Source of the DNA: ZC4RG20 sp036381515
Lineage (GTDB): Bacteria; Pseudomonadota; Gammaproteobacteria; Steroidobacterales; Rariloculaceae
Assembly (NCBI GenBank): GCA_036381515.1
Contig: DASVCR010000028.1
Location: forward strand, 5,786-69,785
DNA length: 64,000 nt
Direction of reading: 5' to 3'
Both the position numbers and the translations under genes were made by a program. Under the pieces are notes generated by a model. It had not been told where the DNA came from, did not search any database, and worked only from the letters and a program-made list of their open reading frames with translations. Below, one piece after another: positions 9,418 through 18,211 of the stretch (positions within the stretch are counted from its first letter, which is position 1; each line of letters starts with the position of its first letter).

Positions 9418-10050
9418 TCATCTCCCACGATCGGAAGAACGATCACCGGCCGGCCGCTCCAAACGCGGCAAGCCGAGCAGGCTTCTGATCTTCGGCCTCA
9501 CGGCATCGACGTTCGCGACGATCAGGTCCTGAAGACGCTCGTTTCCTTCCGCCGGCGTCGCCACATCCTCGTCCAGCCAAACGGCGCCCGACGAGACGAG
9601 CACCGCGTCGTCCTCCGAGATCTCGTAGATCGCCATGTGCACGACTGCGATCAGGTCGTCCCCGTCCGAGGAGCTCGCGTCTTTTGCGAACCGGCGCATG
9701 TCGGCGAGGAGCTCGGGGGAGACTTCGTCGCGCACGGATTCGAGCGAAGCGCCGGGACCGACGGCCGCTGGCCGCACCATCAGCACCATGCGGACACCGT
9801 CCGACGCGAGCACACGGAGAAAGCGCTTGTTGTCGATGTCCGTTACGTCCGGGACGAGGTCGTAGCTCGTCACCGCATCGTAGTCGTGCTCGAGCGCCTT
9901 CTCGACGAGGCCTTCCTCGAACTCGGCTCTGAAGGCTGGATCCTCCGCGAGCGCGACGACCGCGGACTTGTAGGTGACGACGTCCTGCGCAAGCGCGGAC
10001 GTCGGCGCCGCAGCGCCGAGCACCAAAGCAAATGCGACGCGACACAGCAT
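9418..10050 (-). CDS. Hypothetical secreted protein, GH3 operon
   Basis: From ATG 10050 the 210-residue product begins with a clear signal peptide (MLCRVAFALVLGAAAPTSALAQ) and should be periplasmic. The mature part is acidic and largely helical; no family is recognised. A GAGGGTG site supports this start over the longer frame to 10155, whose extra residues are arginine/proline-rich. The stop lies 3 bp before the GH3 start, so the two are almost certainly co-transcribed and may act on related substrates (inference). Confidence 0.72.
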   Translation of the reverse strand: MLCRVAFALVLGAAAPTSALAQDVVTYKSAVVALAEDPAFRAEFEEGLVEKALEHDYDAVTSYDLVPDVTDIDNKRFLRVLASDGVRMVLMVRPAAVGPGASLESVRDEVSPELLADMRRFAKDASSSDGDDLIAVVHMAIYEISEDDAVLVSSGAVWLDEDVATPAEGNERLQDLIVANVDAVRPKIRSLLGLPRLERPAGDRSSDRGR

Positions 10051-10293
10051 GGCTCGCACCCTCGATGGCGAGCCGTTTCCGCCCGCCGGTCTCGGCCTCT
10101 CGACCGCCGAACGCGCGGGCCGCGGCCTCCGCGGCCGGCGACCTTCGGCTTTCACCCGAGAGCGTAGAACTTATTCAGGGGATCGGCTGTAGGACCAAAG
10201 GCCTACTTGCCGAGGAAGACGAACGGGCAGCAAAACGCCGTCGACTGCGAGTTCGGCTTGTCGCCGACGGCGCTCCGGGTCCGCCCGCGCGTT

Positions 10294-11883
10294 TCAACGA
10301 AGCCGCTCGAGCTCGCGGAACGCCCGCTCGATCAACGACGCATTCTCCGGCCGCTGATGCCGAAACGCGCGGAAGAAGTCCGCGGTTGCGTACGCGGGCC
10401 GTACGGTGAGGAGCTCGTTGTAGAAGGTCCTGGCAGCCTCGATGTTCTCGGCGAGCACGTTGCAGTACGCGGCGATGGCGAGCACCTGGTAATGCGCGTT
10501 CGGCTGCCGCGCCGCGCGCGTCGCGAACGCGGCGGCGTCCGCATACTGGCCGAGCACGGCGAGGTTCTGCGCGCGGACGGCGTACATCGCGAACGTCATC
10601 ATGTCGTACGGGCTCAGCCGCCGCGCCTTGTCCACGACCTCGTTGCTGCGGCGGGAGTCGCCCGTTTGCATCAACGCGTAGGCGAGCGAGTACTGGCCGA
10701 CGGCGGAGCTCGGGTTGAGCTCGACGGCGGTCTCGAGCTCGTCGACGGCCTCGCCGAGATCCTGGCTCAACAGATACGCGCGGCCGAGCGCCCAGTGGCC
10801 GAGCGGATCGCGCGGGTCGAGCATCAACGCTTCCTCCGCGAAGCCGATCGCACGGCGCTCCTCGGCGGCGCGATCCGAACCGAGCTCGAGAAACGCGCGC
10901 TGCCAATGGATGAACGACAAGCCGGCGTAAGCGCGCGGCGAGCGAGGATCGAGCTCGATCGAGCGGCGGAAGTACTGCTCCGCGAGCTCGTAGTCCGCCG
11001 GGGTGAAGCGGTACATGTGCCAGCAGCCGCGGTAATAGGCGCTCCACGAGTCGAGGTTCGCCGGCGCAATGACGACGGCCCGCTGCCGCTCGGCGTGCTC
11101 GACCTCCGCTTCGACGGGGCCTACGATCAGCTCGGCCATCTCTTCCTGAAGCGTGAGCATGTCGCGCAGCGGCCGTCGCAAGTGCTCGGCCCAGCGCTCC
11201 TGCCCGGTCACCGCGTCGGCGAGCATCGCGTGCACGCTGATCTCGTCGCCCACCGCGCGAGTCTCGCCTTGAACGACATAGCGGACGCCCAGCGCACGGC
11301 CGACGTCGCGCGGGTCGTAAGGGCCTGCGCGGAACTTGAACGCGGATCCGCGCGAGATCACGAACAGCCAACGTGCGCGTGCGATCCGAGTGATCACCTC
11401 GTGCGTGAGACCGTCTGCGAGCACGCCATGCACGCGCTCGTCGCCCGCGAGACGAAACGGCAACACGGCAACCGACGGCTGGCTCGGCAGAGTCAGCTCG
11501 AGCCCGTCCAGGCGGTCGCCTGCCGCGACGATGGGCGCGACGTCGCCGCACCCCGCACGTGCGGTGCTGCGGCTCTGCTCGGCCACGTCGCCGATGAACC
11601 GGTAGCCCTTGCGGTGCACGGTTCGAATCAGGATCTGGGTCTTACCGTCGTCGCCGATGTGTGCGCGCGCGGCCTTGATGCAGCTGTTCACGGCGGCGTC
11701 GGTGACGACCCGGCCGCGCCACACGTGCTCGACGAGCTCTCGGCGTGTGACGGTGTGGTCGCGATTCGCGACGAGGTACGCGAGGAGCGCGAGCACCTGC
11801 GGCTCGAGCGTCTCGCGCCGCCCGGCACGGCGAAGCTCGAAGCGCTCCATGTCGAGCTCGCAATCCCCGAACCGATACCGCAT
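10294..11883 (-). CDS. Winged-helix/TPR regulator (CadC/OmpR-type DNA-binding domain)
   Basis: Residues about 1-100 form an OmpR/CadC-type winged helix (FGDCELDMERFELRRAG, then VLALLAYLVANRDHTVTRRE and IRTVHRKGYRFIG). A middle domain opening PSVAVLPFRLAGDERVHGVL resembles the TolB-like domain often fused to such regulators, and the C-terminal half carries TPR-like helices (AEQYFRRSIELDPRSPRAYA and others). No transmembrane segment was seen, so it is probably a cytoplasmic one-component regulator. ATG 11883 begins at the conserved domain; a GTG at 11913 is an alternative. It is divergent from the PD40 gene at 12007. Confidence 0.85.
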   Translation of the reverse strand: MRYRFGDCELDMERFELRRAGRRETLEPQVLALLAYLVANRDHTVTRRELVEHVWRGRVVTDAAVNSCIKAARAHIGDDGKTQILIRTVHRKGYRFIGDVAEQSRSTARAGCGDVAPIVAAGDRLDGLELTLPSQPSVAVLPFRLAGDERVHGVLADGLTHEVITRIARARWLFVISRGSAFKFRAGPYDPRDVGRALGVRYVVQGETRAVGDEISVHAMLADAVTGQERWAEHLRRPLRDMLTLQEEMAELIVGPVEAEVEHAERQRAVVIAPANLDSWSAYYRGCWHMYRFTPADYELAEQYFRRSIELDPRSPRAYAGLSFIHWQRAFLELGSDRAAEERRAIGFAEEALMLDPRDPLGHWALGRAYLLSQDLGEAVDELETAVELNPSSAVGQYSLAYALMQTGDSRRSNEVVDKARRLSPYDMMTFAMYAVRAQNLAVLGQYADAAAFATRAARQPNAHYQVLAIAAYCNVLAENIEAARTFYNELLTVRPAYATADFFRAFRHQRPENASLIERAFRELERLR

Positions 11884-12006
11884 CGGACGCCTCGGTTTCC
11901 TGCCCGCCTCCACGATTCTCCATCAAATCTCCACCGTTTGCCCATGTCTTGCGGACCGTCCCGCGGCTCAATCCGCTGACCCGAACGACATCGAGGAGAG
12001 ACAACG

Positions 12007-12996
12007 ATGAACCTCAGGACGATCTCGCGTAACGCCTCCATCCTGACCATGGGGGCACTCGGCGCGAGCACCGCCGCGGCGCAAGGCTGGCTCTTCAAGC
12101 TGCACGGCTGGCCGTTCGCGCCGAAGTGGGGAGAAGCCGAGCTCGTCGGCCCCGGAGAGAACGGCATCAGCAAGCCGGACGTGGGCGACGGATGCCCGAT
12201 CGAGACCGCCGACGGTCTGAGCCTGCTGTTCGCGTCGAGCCGGAGCGATCCGAACGATATCTGGGCGTCGGACCGCGCGAGCGTCGGCGAGCCGTGGACC
12301 GAGCCGCGCAGGCTGGATGCCCCGATCAGCTCGCCGGCCGGCGACTTCTGCCCGACGCCGGTTCTGGGACGCTCGCTGATGTTCGTCTCGACCCGACCCG
12401 GTGCCTGCCCGGGCGAGCAAGCCCCCGGCGGCGGCGACATCTACGTCTCGCGCCAAAGCCCGGCCGGCGGCTGGAGCGAGCCCGTGCATCTCGGCTGCGC
12501 CCCGGACGGACCGAACACGGCCGGCGGCGAGCGAAGCCCGTCGCTCGTCGAGACGCCGTACGGAACCTTCCTGTTCTACTCGACGAACGGCAACACCGCG
12601 AACGGCTCCACCGGCATGACGCAGGATATCTACGTGAGCGTGATGCGCGGCGACGGGACATTCGGGCCGGGCAGGCCGATCGGCGCGCTCAGCACGCCGG
12701 ACTTCGACGACCTGATGCCGAACGTCCGCGAACGGCCGGAAGGAGGTTACGAGATCGTCTTCAGCTCGAACCGCACGCGCTCGCCGTTGGGGCCGGCTCC
12801 GAAGGGCGGCCAGGACGTCTACATGTCGTTTGCCTGGTTCCTGCCGGGACCGTGGACGCCGCCCGTGAATCTCGGCGTCGTCAACACGGACGCCAACGAG
12901 CAGCGCGCGACGCTGTCGCATGACGGCAAGCGACTCTACTTCGGCCGCGCCGCGGCAAACGGGACGAGCGACATATACGTCAGCGAACGCGAGTGA
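12007..12996 (+). CDS. Secreted PD40/WD40-like beta-propeller protein
   Basis: The 329-residue protein has a signal peptide ending STAAAQ (about residue 25) and five PD40-type blades. Recognisable blade ends are FASSRSDPNDIWASDR, FVSTRPG...GGGDIYVSRQ, FYSTNG...TQDIYVSVM, FSSNRTRSP...GGQDVYMSF and LYFGRAAANGTSDIYVSE. Such periplasmic propellers bind proteins or carbohydrates, as in TolB, but no partner domain is fused here. GAGGAGAGACAACG before ATG 12007 supports the start. It is divergent, by about 120 bp, from the winged-helix/TPR regulator, which may control it. Confidence 0.85.
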   Translation: MNLRTISRNASILTMGALGASTAAAQGWLFKLHGWPFAPKWGEAELVGPGENGISKPDVGDGCPIETADGLSLLFASSRSDPNDIWASDRASVGEPWTEPRRLDAPISSPAGDFCPTPVLGRSLMFVSTRPGACPGEQAPGGGDIYVSRQSPAGGWSEPVHLGCAPDGPNTAGGERSPSLVETPYGTFLFYSTNGNTANGSTGMTQDIYVSVMRGDGTFGPGRPIGALSTPDFDDLMPNVRERPEGGYEIVFSSNRTRSPLGPAPKGGQDVYMSFAWFLPGPWTPPVNLGVVNTDANEQRATLSHDGKRLYFGRAAANGTSDIYVSERE

Positions 12997-13174
12997 AGAC
13001 ACGGACTGGCCGCTCGGGCACCTCAGGCCCGAGCGACCGTCGCACCGCACACGGCGGCCTGCACGACCAAGCCCACCGTCGCCGCGATCCACGGCGACTA
13101 GGTAGCGTCACCTCTCGCGCGATACCGCGAAAGGCGTAGGCTCGCAAATATCTCGGAGTTGGCGCATAAGCCCC

Positions 13175-13906
13175 ATGCGCGGGCGGTGGATCGAATACGG
13201 CGCTTGGCTGACCGGAATCGCGCTGCTGATCGTCTTCGGCGGCGCACGGCTATGGGCGGAGAACGAGCGCGTGCGCGGCCTCGAAGCCTTGCGCGCCGCC
13301 CAGTCCTCGACGGCCGCGGACCTCGCTTCGATTCCCGTTGCGTCTTCGGATCGAGCCGCGGCTAGCACCGGTCCATCCGCGCAGCCCTCCGCCGCATCTC
13401 GTGCGGCCGTCGATCAGACGCTATGGTCCGAGAAGCGAGCGCGCGAATATGCGAAGGCGGTGACCCGTCCCGGCCGTCCGGCGGGAGCGCTGCGGATTCC
13501 GTCGATCGGCCTCGAAGTGCCCGTGTACTCGGGCACCAGCGAGCTCAACCTGAACCGCGGTGCGGGCCACATCGAGGGCACGGCGCCGCTCGGCGCCGAC
13601 GGCAACGTCGGCATCGCCGCGCATCGCGACGGATTCTTCCGCGGGCTCGAGCGCCTCCACATCGATGCAGACGTGCTCCTCGAGGTCGAGGCGCGAACGC
13701 TGCGCTATCGCGTCGTCGAGATGCGCATCGTCAGGCCGACCGACGTGCACGTCCTCGGGCCGACCGAGACGCCGAGCGTGACGCTCGTGACGTGCTACCC
13801 GTTCTACTTCGTCGGCAACGCACCGGAACGATACGTCGTGCGCGCCGAGCTCGTCGAGCCTGCCGATGGTCTCGCCGCAACGAGCCTTCGAGCATCAGCC
13901 CGATAA
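13175..13906 (+). CDS. Class D-like sortase
   Basis: The 243-residue protein has one N-terminal transmembrane segment (about residues 9-26), an alanine/serine-rich linker (about 40-80) and a sortase domain (about 103-228). The catalytic residues are visible: H150 in GIAAHRDGFF, C207 in VTLVTCYPF and R219 in APERYVV. Sortases cut a C-terminal sorting motif and join the protein to an amine; here the active domain would face the periplasm. The gene 24 bp downstream encodes a protein with an LPRTA sorting tail, a clear candidate substrate. Confidence 0.9.
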   Translation: MRGRWIEYGAWLTGIALLIVFGGARLWAENERVRGLEALRAAQSSTAADLASIPVASSDRAAASTGPSAQPSAASRAAVDQTLWSEKRAREYAKAVTRPGRPAGALRIPSIGLEVPVYSGTSELNLNRGAGHIEGTAPLGADGNVGIAAHRDGFFRGLERLHIDADVLLEVEARTLRYRVVEMRIVRPTDVHVLGPTETPSVTLVTCYPFYFVGNAPERYVVRAELVEPADGLAATSLRASAR

Positions 13907-13930
13907 CCGCAGAGAGTAAGGAGCGAAGCT

Positions 13931-14557
13931 ATGTCCAGTCGAATCGCCGTCGTTGGAGCGGGGCTTGCTCTCGTAGTCACAACGAGCGCGTTCGCGCAGC
14001 GCAGCACGGATGCGGCGTTCACCGCAACCGGGGAGCGGTGCGAGGACGTGATGTGGTCCGACGAGGCGCTCGAGCGATATCCGAATATCGCGAGGGCGTG
14101 CCGGGAAGTGCTGGAACGGGACGGTCGGTACTATGTCCGCTTCGAAGGAGAGGTGCGGCGCGTCAGGGATCGCGGCGAACGCGTCACGATCGCATTCGAG
14201 GGCGGCGATACGTTGACGCTGACCCCGCCGGAGAACATGTCGCTCACGATCGACGGACGCGAACGATCGCCGCGCGATCTGCGACCCGGAGACGAGCTCA
14301 CCTTCTATGTGCCGCAGGACCAGCTCACCGCGACGTTCTTTGCCGGGCAGCCGGAAACCTCGGAGCCGCAGGAGGTGCCGATCAGCCCCACGACCGACCC
14401 GACCGACGACGTGCTCGCGCAGGCCGACGAGGCGGATCAGCCTCGGCTGCCGAGGACCGCGGGTTTCCTGCCCTTCGTCGGTGCCGGCGGTCTCGCACTG
14501 CTGGGTCTCGGCGGGATCCTGACGCTCCGGCGGCTGCGCTCCTCCGACCCGAGGTGA
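13931..14557 (+). CDS. LPRTA-tailed secreted protein, probable sortase substrate
   Basis: The 208-residue product has a signal peptide ending SAFAQ (about residue 23), a mature domain of about 140 residues, and a classical tripartite sorting signal. The signal is LPRTA at 173-177, a hydrophobic stretch (about 178-198) and a basic tail RRLRSSDPR. The central domain (FEGEVRRVRDRGERVTIAFE and following) is not recognised but looks beta-rich. AAGGAGCG precedes ATG 13931, and the gene sits 24 bp behind the sortase, so the two form a dedicated enzyme/substrate operon. Confidence 0.85.
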   Translation: MSSRIAVVGAGLALVVTTSAFAQRSTDAAFTATGERCEDVMWSDEALERYPNIARACREVLERDGRYYVRFEGEVRRVRDRGERVTIAFEGGDTLTLTPPENMSLTIDGRERSPRDLRPGDELTFYVPQDQLTATFFAGQPETSEPQEVPISPTTDPTDDVLAQADEADQPRLPRTAGFLPFVGAGGLALLGLGGILTLRRLRSSDPR

Positions 14558-14700
14558 GCGAAGCCTCTCGCACGGTCGTCGGCACGTCTTCCGTCGCGGC
14601 CGCGTAGCGGCTGGCCGATGCTGCAGCCCCCCGATCCGCCGGGCGGCCGCGATTTGCCCCTATACTTGGCGCCGTTTCGATTGGGGTACAGGAGGGCCCG

Positions 14701-15585
14701 ATGGCCGACTTTCTGCATTCGAAGCTCGTCGTCACGGGCGCGAGCGGCCACCTCGGCCGGCGCGTCGTCGAGCTGCTCGCGGAGAAGGGCGCGACCGATC
14801 TGGTCGCCGCGACGCGTACGCCGGACAAGCTCGCCGGGCTGTCGGGAGTCGACGTTCGCAAAGCGGACTTCAGCGATCCGGCCTCGCTCGACGCGGCGTT
14901 CGCGGGCGCCGACCGCGTGCTCGTGATCTCGACGGACCGCATCGACGTGCCGGGCCTGCGCATCCAGCAGCACAAGGCCGCCGTCGACGCCGCGAAGCGC
15001 GCCGGCGTGAAGCGGATTCTGTACACGTCGATGCTGAATCCGGACCGATCGTTCATCCCGTTCGCACCGGACCATCTCGAGACGGAGCGTGCGATCGAGC
15101 AGAGCGGGCTCGAGTTCACGATCCTGCGCGTGAGCTGGTATGCGGAAGGGCTGCTCGGCACGCTGACGGCGCCGCTCACGACCGGCAAGTGGTACTCCGC
15201 GGCCGGCAGCGGCCGGATCTCGTACGTCGCGCGCGAGGACGTCGCGCGGTCGGCCGCGGCCGCACTGGCTTCGTCGGGCGGCGCGAACGAGCGCCTCGAC
15301 ATCACCGGCCCCGAGCTGCTGACGGTGCCCGAGATCGCCAAGATCGCGTCCGAGGTCACCGGCAGGCCGATCGAGGTCGTGCCCGTATCGGACGAGGAGC
15401 TCGAGAAGGGGCTCGCGGCGGCGGGCCTGCCGCCGTTCGTGATCCCGATCGTCGTCGGCACGGACCGCAACATCCGCGCGGGCAACTTCGACGTCGCGAG
15501 CGATGCGGTGCAGCGCCTGACGGGCCACCCGCCACAGTCCGTGCGCGAGTTTCTGACGGCGAACCGCGCGGCGCTGCCGGCGTGA
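14701..15585 (+). CDS. NmrA-like NAD(P)-binding oxidoreductase
   Basis: The 294-residue protein starts with the Rossmann motif VVTGASGHLGRRVVELL (TGxxGxxG) and has the DRVLVISTD and LDITGPELLTVPEIAKIA segments typical of NmrA/QorB-type atypical short-chain reductases. It should bind NAD(P)H and reduce a quinone-like substrate or act as a redox sensor. The ATG at 14701 follows AGGAGGGCCCG. It lies 1.7 kb before an ECF41 sigma gene; ECF41 sigma factors are often linked to oxidoreductase or epimerase genes of this kind, but no ECF41 promoter was found in front of it. Confidence 0.85.
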   Translation: MADFLHSKLVVTGASGHLGRRVVELLAEKGATDLVAATRTPDKLAGLSGVDVRKADFSDPASLDAAFAGADRVLVISTDRIDVPGLRIQQHKAAVDAAKRAGVKRILYTSMLNPDRSFIPFAPDHLETERAIEQSGLEFTILRVSWYAEGLLGTLTAPLTTGKWYSAAGSGRISYVAREDVARSAAAALASSGGANERLDITGPELLTVPEIAKIASEVTGRPIEVVPVSDEELEKGLAAAGLPPFVIPIVVGTDRNIRAGNFDVASDAVQRLTGHPPQSVREFLTANRAALPA

Positions 15586-15704
15586 TCGTGCGCCGAGCAG
15601 CGGCCGCGAGCCTCGTGTCACGGGCGGAGCACGACGATCATGCCGGCGACGCGGCGTCGGCCGGGCTTTGCTGATCGGAGGGCGCTCTCCGCCGACAACG
15701 GCGC

Positions 15705-16214
15705 TCAGTTCGGGCTGATGCTGCCGATCGCGTTCGCGCCCGCCATCGCCGCGGCTTCGTCTTCCTCGGGCCTCGCGCCGCTCGCCGCGATCGCGCCGAT
15801 CAGCCGGCCGTCGCGGTACACCGGCACGCCGCCGCCGAACGTCACCGCGTTCTCGATCTCCTCGATCTCCCCCGCCTGAACCTTCCGGCCGTACTCGGCG
15901 GACGTCATTCCCGCGCTCTTGATCACCGTGAGCGTCTTGCGTTCCGCGACCGCAGCGGTGAACGGATTCGCGTTGTCGAGGCGGTGGACCATCACCACGT
16001 TGTCGTTCTGGTCCGTGATCCGAATCGTCAACGCCCAGCCGTTCTCGCGGGCGTGCGCCTCGGCCGCAGCCATCGCCGCGGCGGCAAGCTCGTAAGTCAT
16101 GAGGCTCGGCTCCGGCGGCGGGCCGCGGCGCGCGCCTCCGGGAGGCTGAGCGAAGACGAGGGAGGCGGTCAGCAGCAGTCCGGGAATGGCCGCCAGGGCC
16201 GATGCAATTCTCAT
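15705..16214 (-). CDS. Secreted GlcG/HbpS-like protein
   Basis: From ATG 16214 the 169-residue product has a signal peptide ending SLVFAQ and a GlcG/HbpS (DUF336-type) domain. Features include LAAAAMAAAEAHARENGW, ITDQNDNVVMVHRLDNA, the central AVAERKTLTVIKSAG and the glycine-rich FGGGVPVYRDGRLIGAIAAS. Family members bind haem, cobalamin or small acids and are often exported. GGGGGAT before the ATG supports this start. It is divergent from the ECF41 gene, whose promoter lies about 170 bp from this start. Confidence 0.85.
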   Translation of the reverse strand: MRIASALAAIPGLLLTASLVFAQPPGGARRGPPPEPSLMTYELAAAAMAAAEAHARENGWALTIRITDQNDNVVMVHRLDNANPFTAAVAERKTLTVIKSAGMTSAEYGRKVQAGEIEEIENAVTFGGGVPVYRDGRLIGAIAASGARPEEDEAAAMAGANAIGSISPN

Positions 16215-16380
16215 TTTCGATCCCCCGCAGTGTTTCCGAGTACAGGAGTATAACGAGGCCCAGGTCGCTTCGCGCTCCTCTCCGCCCGGCGAGAACCGCC
16301 GCGACGCGAGCTCCATTACGGAATGCACCGGGCCTGCGGGGACACACGCAGCCGCCGGAGGTTAGGTACCGCTCGCCATC

Positions 16381-16407
16381 GGTCACACACGGCGTCGCTC
16401 GAACGTC
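16381..16407 (+). promoter_or_regulatory. ECF41-type promoter of the sigma gene
   Basis: GGTCACA (16381-16387) and CGTC (16404-16407) are separated by exactly 16 bp, which matches the published ECF41 consensus TGTCACA-N16-CGTC except for one base. It ends 37 bp before the GTG start of the ECF41 gene, so the sigma factor probably drives its own expression. Confidence 0.7.
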
Positions 16408-16444
16408 TAAGCTTCGTGATGCCCCATGTCGACAGGAGGTCCAC

Positions 16445-17335
16445 GTGGACGAGCGCACCCGGGTCTTCGACGAGCAGCGGCCGCGTCTCTTCGGCCTCGC
16501 CTACCGCATGTTGAGCACGAGAGCGGACGCGGAGGACGTGCTTCAGGACGCGTATCTGCGCTGGCGATCGATCGACGGCGACCGCATCGATTCGGCGCAG
16601 GCATGGCTTACGACCGTGGTCACGCGACTCGCGATCGACCGCCTGCGCCGGGCGCGGATCGAGCGCGAGGCGTACTTCGGGCCGTGGCTGCCGGAGCCTC
16701 TGTCCGAGGACGACGTGCCGAGCCCTGAAGCGGCGCTCGAGCTCGAAGGGGACTTGTCGATCGCGTTTCTGGTGCTGCTCGAGACGCTGTCGCCGCAAGA
16801 GCGAGCGGCGTTCCTGCTCCACGACGTGTTCGACGAGGACTACGCCGACGTCGCGAAGATGCTCGGCAAGTCCGAAGCGGCGTGCCGACAAATGGTGCAT
16901 CGCGCGCGCGAGCGAGTGACGGCGAAGCGGCGCCGCTTCGTCGTCGACGACGAGACGCGCATCCGCATGCTGCGCAAGTTCATCGATGCGGCGGCCAGCG
17001 GCGATCGAGACGCGATCAAGGCGCTTTTTGCGCCGGACGCGAAGCACGTCTCGGACGGCGGCGGCAAGGGCAGAGCCGCGATCAGGCCGCTCCACGGCGC
17101 CGAGCGCATCGCATGGCTCTGGTTCGCCGTCGCGGCGCGGAGCCGCGGGCGCGTCGAGAGAAGGATCGTGCGCGTCAACGGAGAGCCGGCCTTTGCGACC
17201 TGGTTCGACGGTCGGCTCCATTCGGTCGCGGTCCTCGAAACGGACGGCGAGCGCATCTACTCGCATTACACGATCGCGAATCCCGACAAGCTTCGCTCCT
17301 TCGCGCATCTCGAGGTATTGCCGACGCTCGCGTGA
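16445..17335 (+). CDS. ECF41-family RNA polymerase sigma factor
   Basis: The 296-residue protein carries sigma region 2 (about 5-75, with AYRMLSTRADAEDVLQDAYL), region 4 (about 105-160, ending SEAACRQMVHRARERV) and a fused SnoaL-like C-terminal domain (about 175-290). The three ECF41 hallmarks are present: WLPEPL in the linker, DGGGK in the C-terminal domain and NPDKL near the end. In this family the C-terminal domain replaces an anti-sigma factor. GTG 16445 is chosen because AGGAGG lies 5 bp upstream. The next gene is an AhpD-like carboxymuconolactone decarboxylase, the typical ECF41 partner. Confidence 0.93.
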   Translation: MDERTRVFDEQRPRLFGLAYRMLSTRADAEDVLQDAYLRWRSIDGDRIDSAQAWLTTVVTRLAIDRLRRARIEREAYFGPWLPEPLSEDDVPSPEAALELEGDLSIAFLVLLETLSPQERAAFLLHDVFDEDYADVAKMLGKSEAACRQMVHRARERVTAKRRRFVVDDETRIRMLRKFIDAAASGDRDAIKALFAPDAKHVSDGGGKGRAAIRPLHGAERIAWLWFAVAARSRGRVERRIVRVNGEPAFATWFDGRLHSVAVLETDGERIYSHYTIANPDKLRSFAHLEVLPTLA

Positions 17336-17348
17336 GGATCGCGGCGCG

Positions 17349-17375
17349 TGTCACACGCGCGACCGACCGCGCGTC
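17349..17375 (+). promoter_or_regulatory. ECF41-type promoter of the AhpD-like gene
   Basis: TGTCACA (17349-17355) and CGTC (17372-17375) lie 16 bp apart, an exact match to the ECF41 consensus. It ends 38 bp before the start of the AhpD-like gene and lies just after the sigma gene stop, so the target can be transcribed separately from the sigma gene. Confidence 0.8.
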
Positions 17376-17413
17376 TTAGCGGTGCAAGAGACACTCGACG
17401 CAAGGAGAAGCGT

Positions 17414-17896
17414 ATGACCCGGCTCACATTCGATCCGGAAAAGTATCGCGACGTCGTACAGGCCATGTTGGGTCTTGGAGCTCCGGTCCGGCGTGCAGGA
17501 CTCGAGCCCGCACTGCTCGAGCTCGTCAAGGTCCGCGCATCGCAGATCAACGGCTGCGGCTATTGTCTCGACATGCACACGAAGGACGCGCGAGCGAGCG
17601 GGGAAACCGAGCAGCGGCTCTACCTGCTCGCGGCCTGGCGGGAAGCGACCGTCTATACCGATCGCGAGCGGGCGGCGCTCGCATGGACCGAGGCGGTCAC
17701 GCGTCTCGAGAACCAGGACGTGCCCGATCCGGTCTACGAGCAGGCCCGCGCACACTTCACCGAAGAAGAGCTCGTCGCGCTGACGCTCGCGATCATCCAG
17801 ATCAACGGGTGGAACAGGCTGTCGATCGCGTTCAGACGGCCCGCGGGAGACTACGTGCCGGGCAGTGTCAAGAAGCTCGGAGCGGTGCCCGCGTAA
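17414..17896 (+). CDS. AhpD-like carboxymuconolactone decarboxylase-family protein
   Basis: The 160-residue protein has the family core VKVRASQINGCGYCLDMHTK, with a CGYC redox pair and the nearby histidine used by AhpD-like peroxidases, followed by TLAIIQINGWNRLSIAFR. It probably acts as a thiol-dependent peroxidase or related cofactor-free enzyme in the cytoplasm. CAAGGAGAAG before ATG 17414 sets the start. The strong ECF41-type promoter upstream makes it the direct target of the neighbouring sigma factor. Confidence 0.9.
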   Translation: MTRLTFDPEKYRDVVQAMLGLGAPVRRAGLEPALLELVKVRASQINGCGYCLDMHTKDARASGETEQRLYLLAAWREATVYTDRERAALAWTEAVTRLENQDVPDPVYEQARAHFTEEELVALTLAIIQINGWNRLSIAFRRPAGDYVPGSVKKLGAVPA

Positions 17897-17912
17897 AGCC
17901 ATCACGGTCGAA

Positions 17913-17937
17913 GGGCCGGCGCGTCGCGCGCCGGCTC
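17913..17937 (+). terminator. Hairpin after the AhpD-like gene
   Basis: GCCGGCGCG and CGCGCCGGC form a perfect 9-bp stem around a 3-nt loop, 16 bp after the stop of the AhpD-like gene. There is no T-run, so it may work as a weak or factor-assisted terminator. Confidence 0.5.
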
Positions 17938-18211
17938 GAGACCTCGGAGATTGGTGCCGGGCCCGGTAAATCCCGGTGCCGCCGGGGCTCGAGGCGCTCA
18001 CGCGAATCGAGCAGACCCTTCCGGACAGCGCGCAAGTCGACGTCCTCGAGGTCGTCCGACATGACGTCGCTCCGAGCCGCATACGGCCGCCCGCTCCCCC
18101 CACTTGCGTCCCGGCAGAGGGGCGGTTTAATAGGCGGCGGACGCCGGACTCGCGGCGTCTCCAAACCACCAGGAGGAAGAAAAAGCAGCCGACAACAAAG
18201 GAGGCAGAACC
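17938..18211. other. Leader of the NEW3/ABC operon
   Basis: Together with the preceding hairpin this makes a gap of about 315 bp without a gene. Short frames on both strands look like shadows. The last 50 bp are purine-rich and contain two Shine-Dalgarno-like GGAGG sites, the second directly before GTG 18212. No clear sigma-70 promoter was recognised. Confidence 0.4.

Noticed and set aside
15618..15645. TGTCACG followed by CATG at ECF41-like spacing
   Set aside because: The -10 does not match CGTC and it does not face a start codon.
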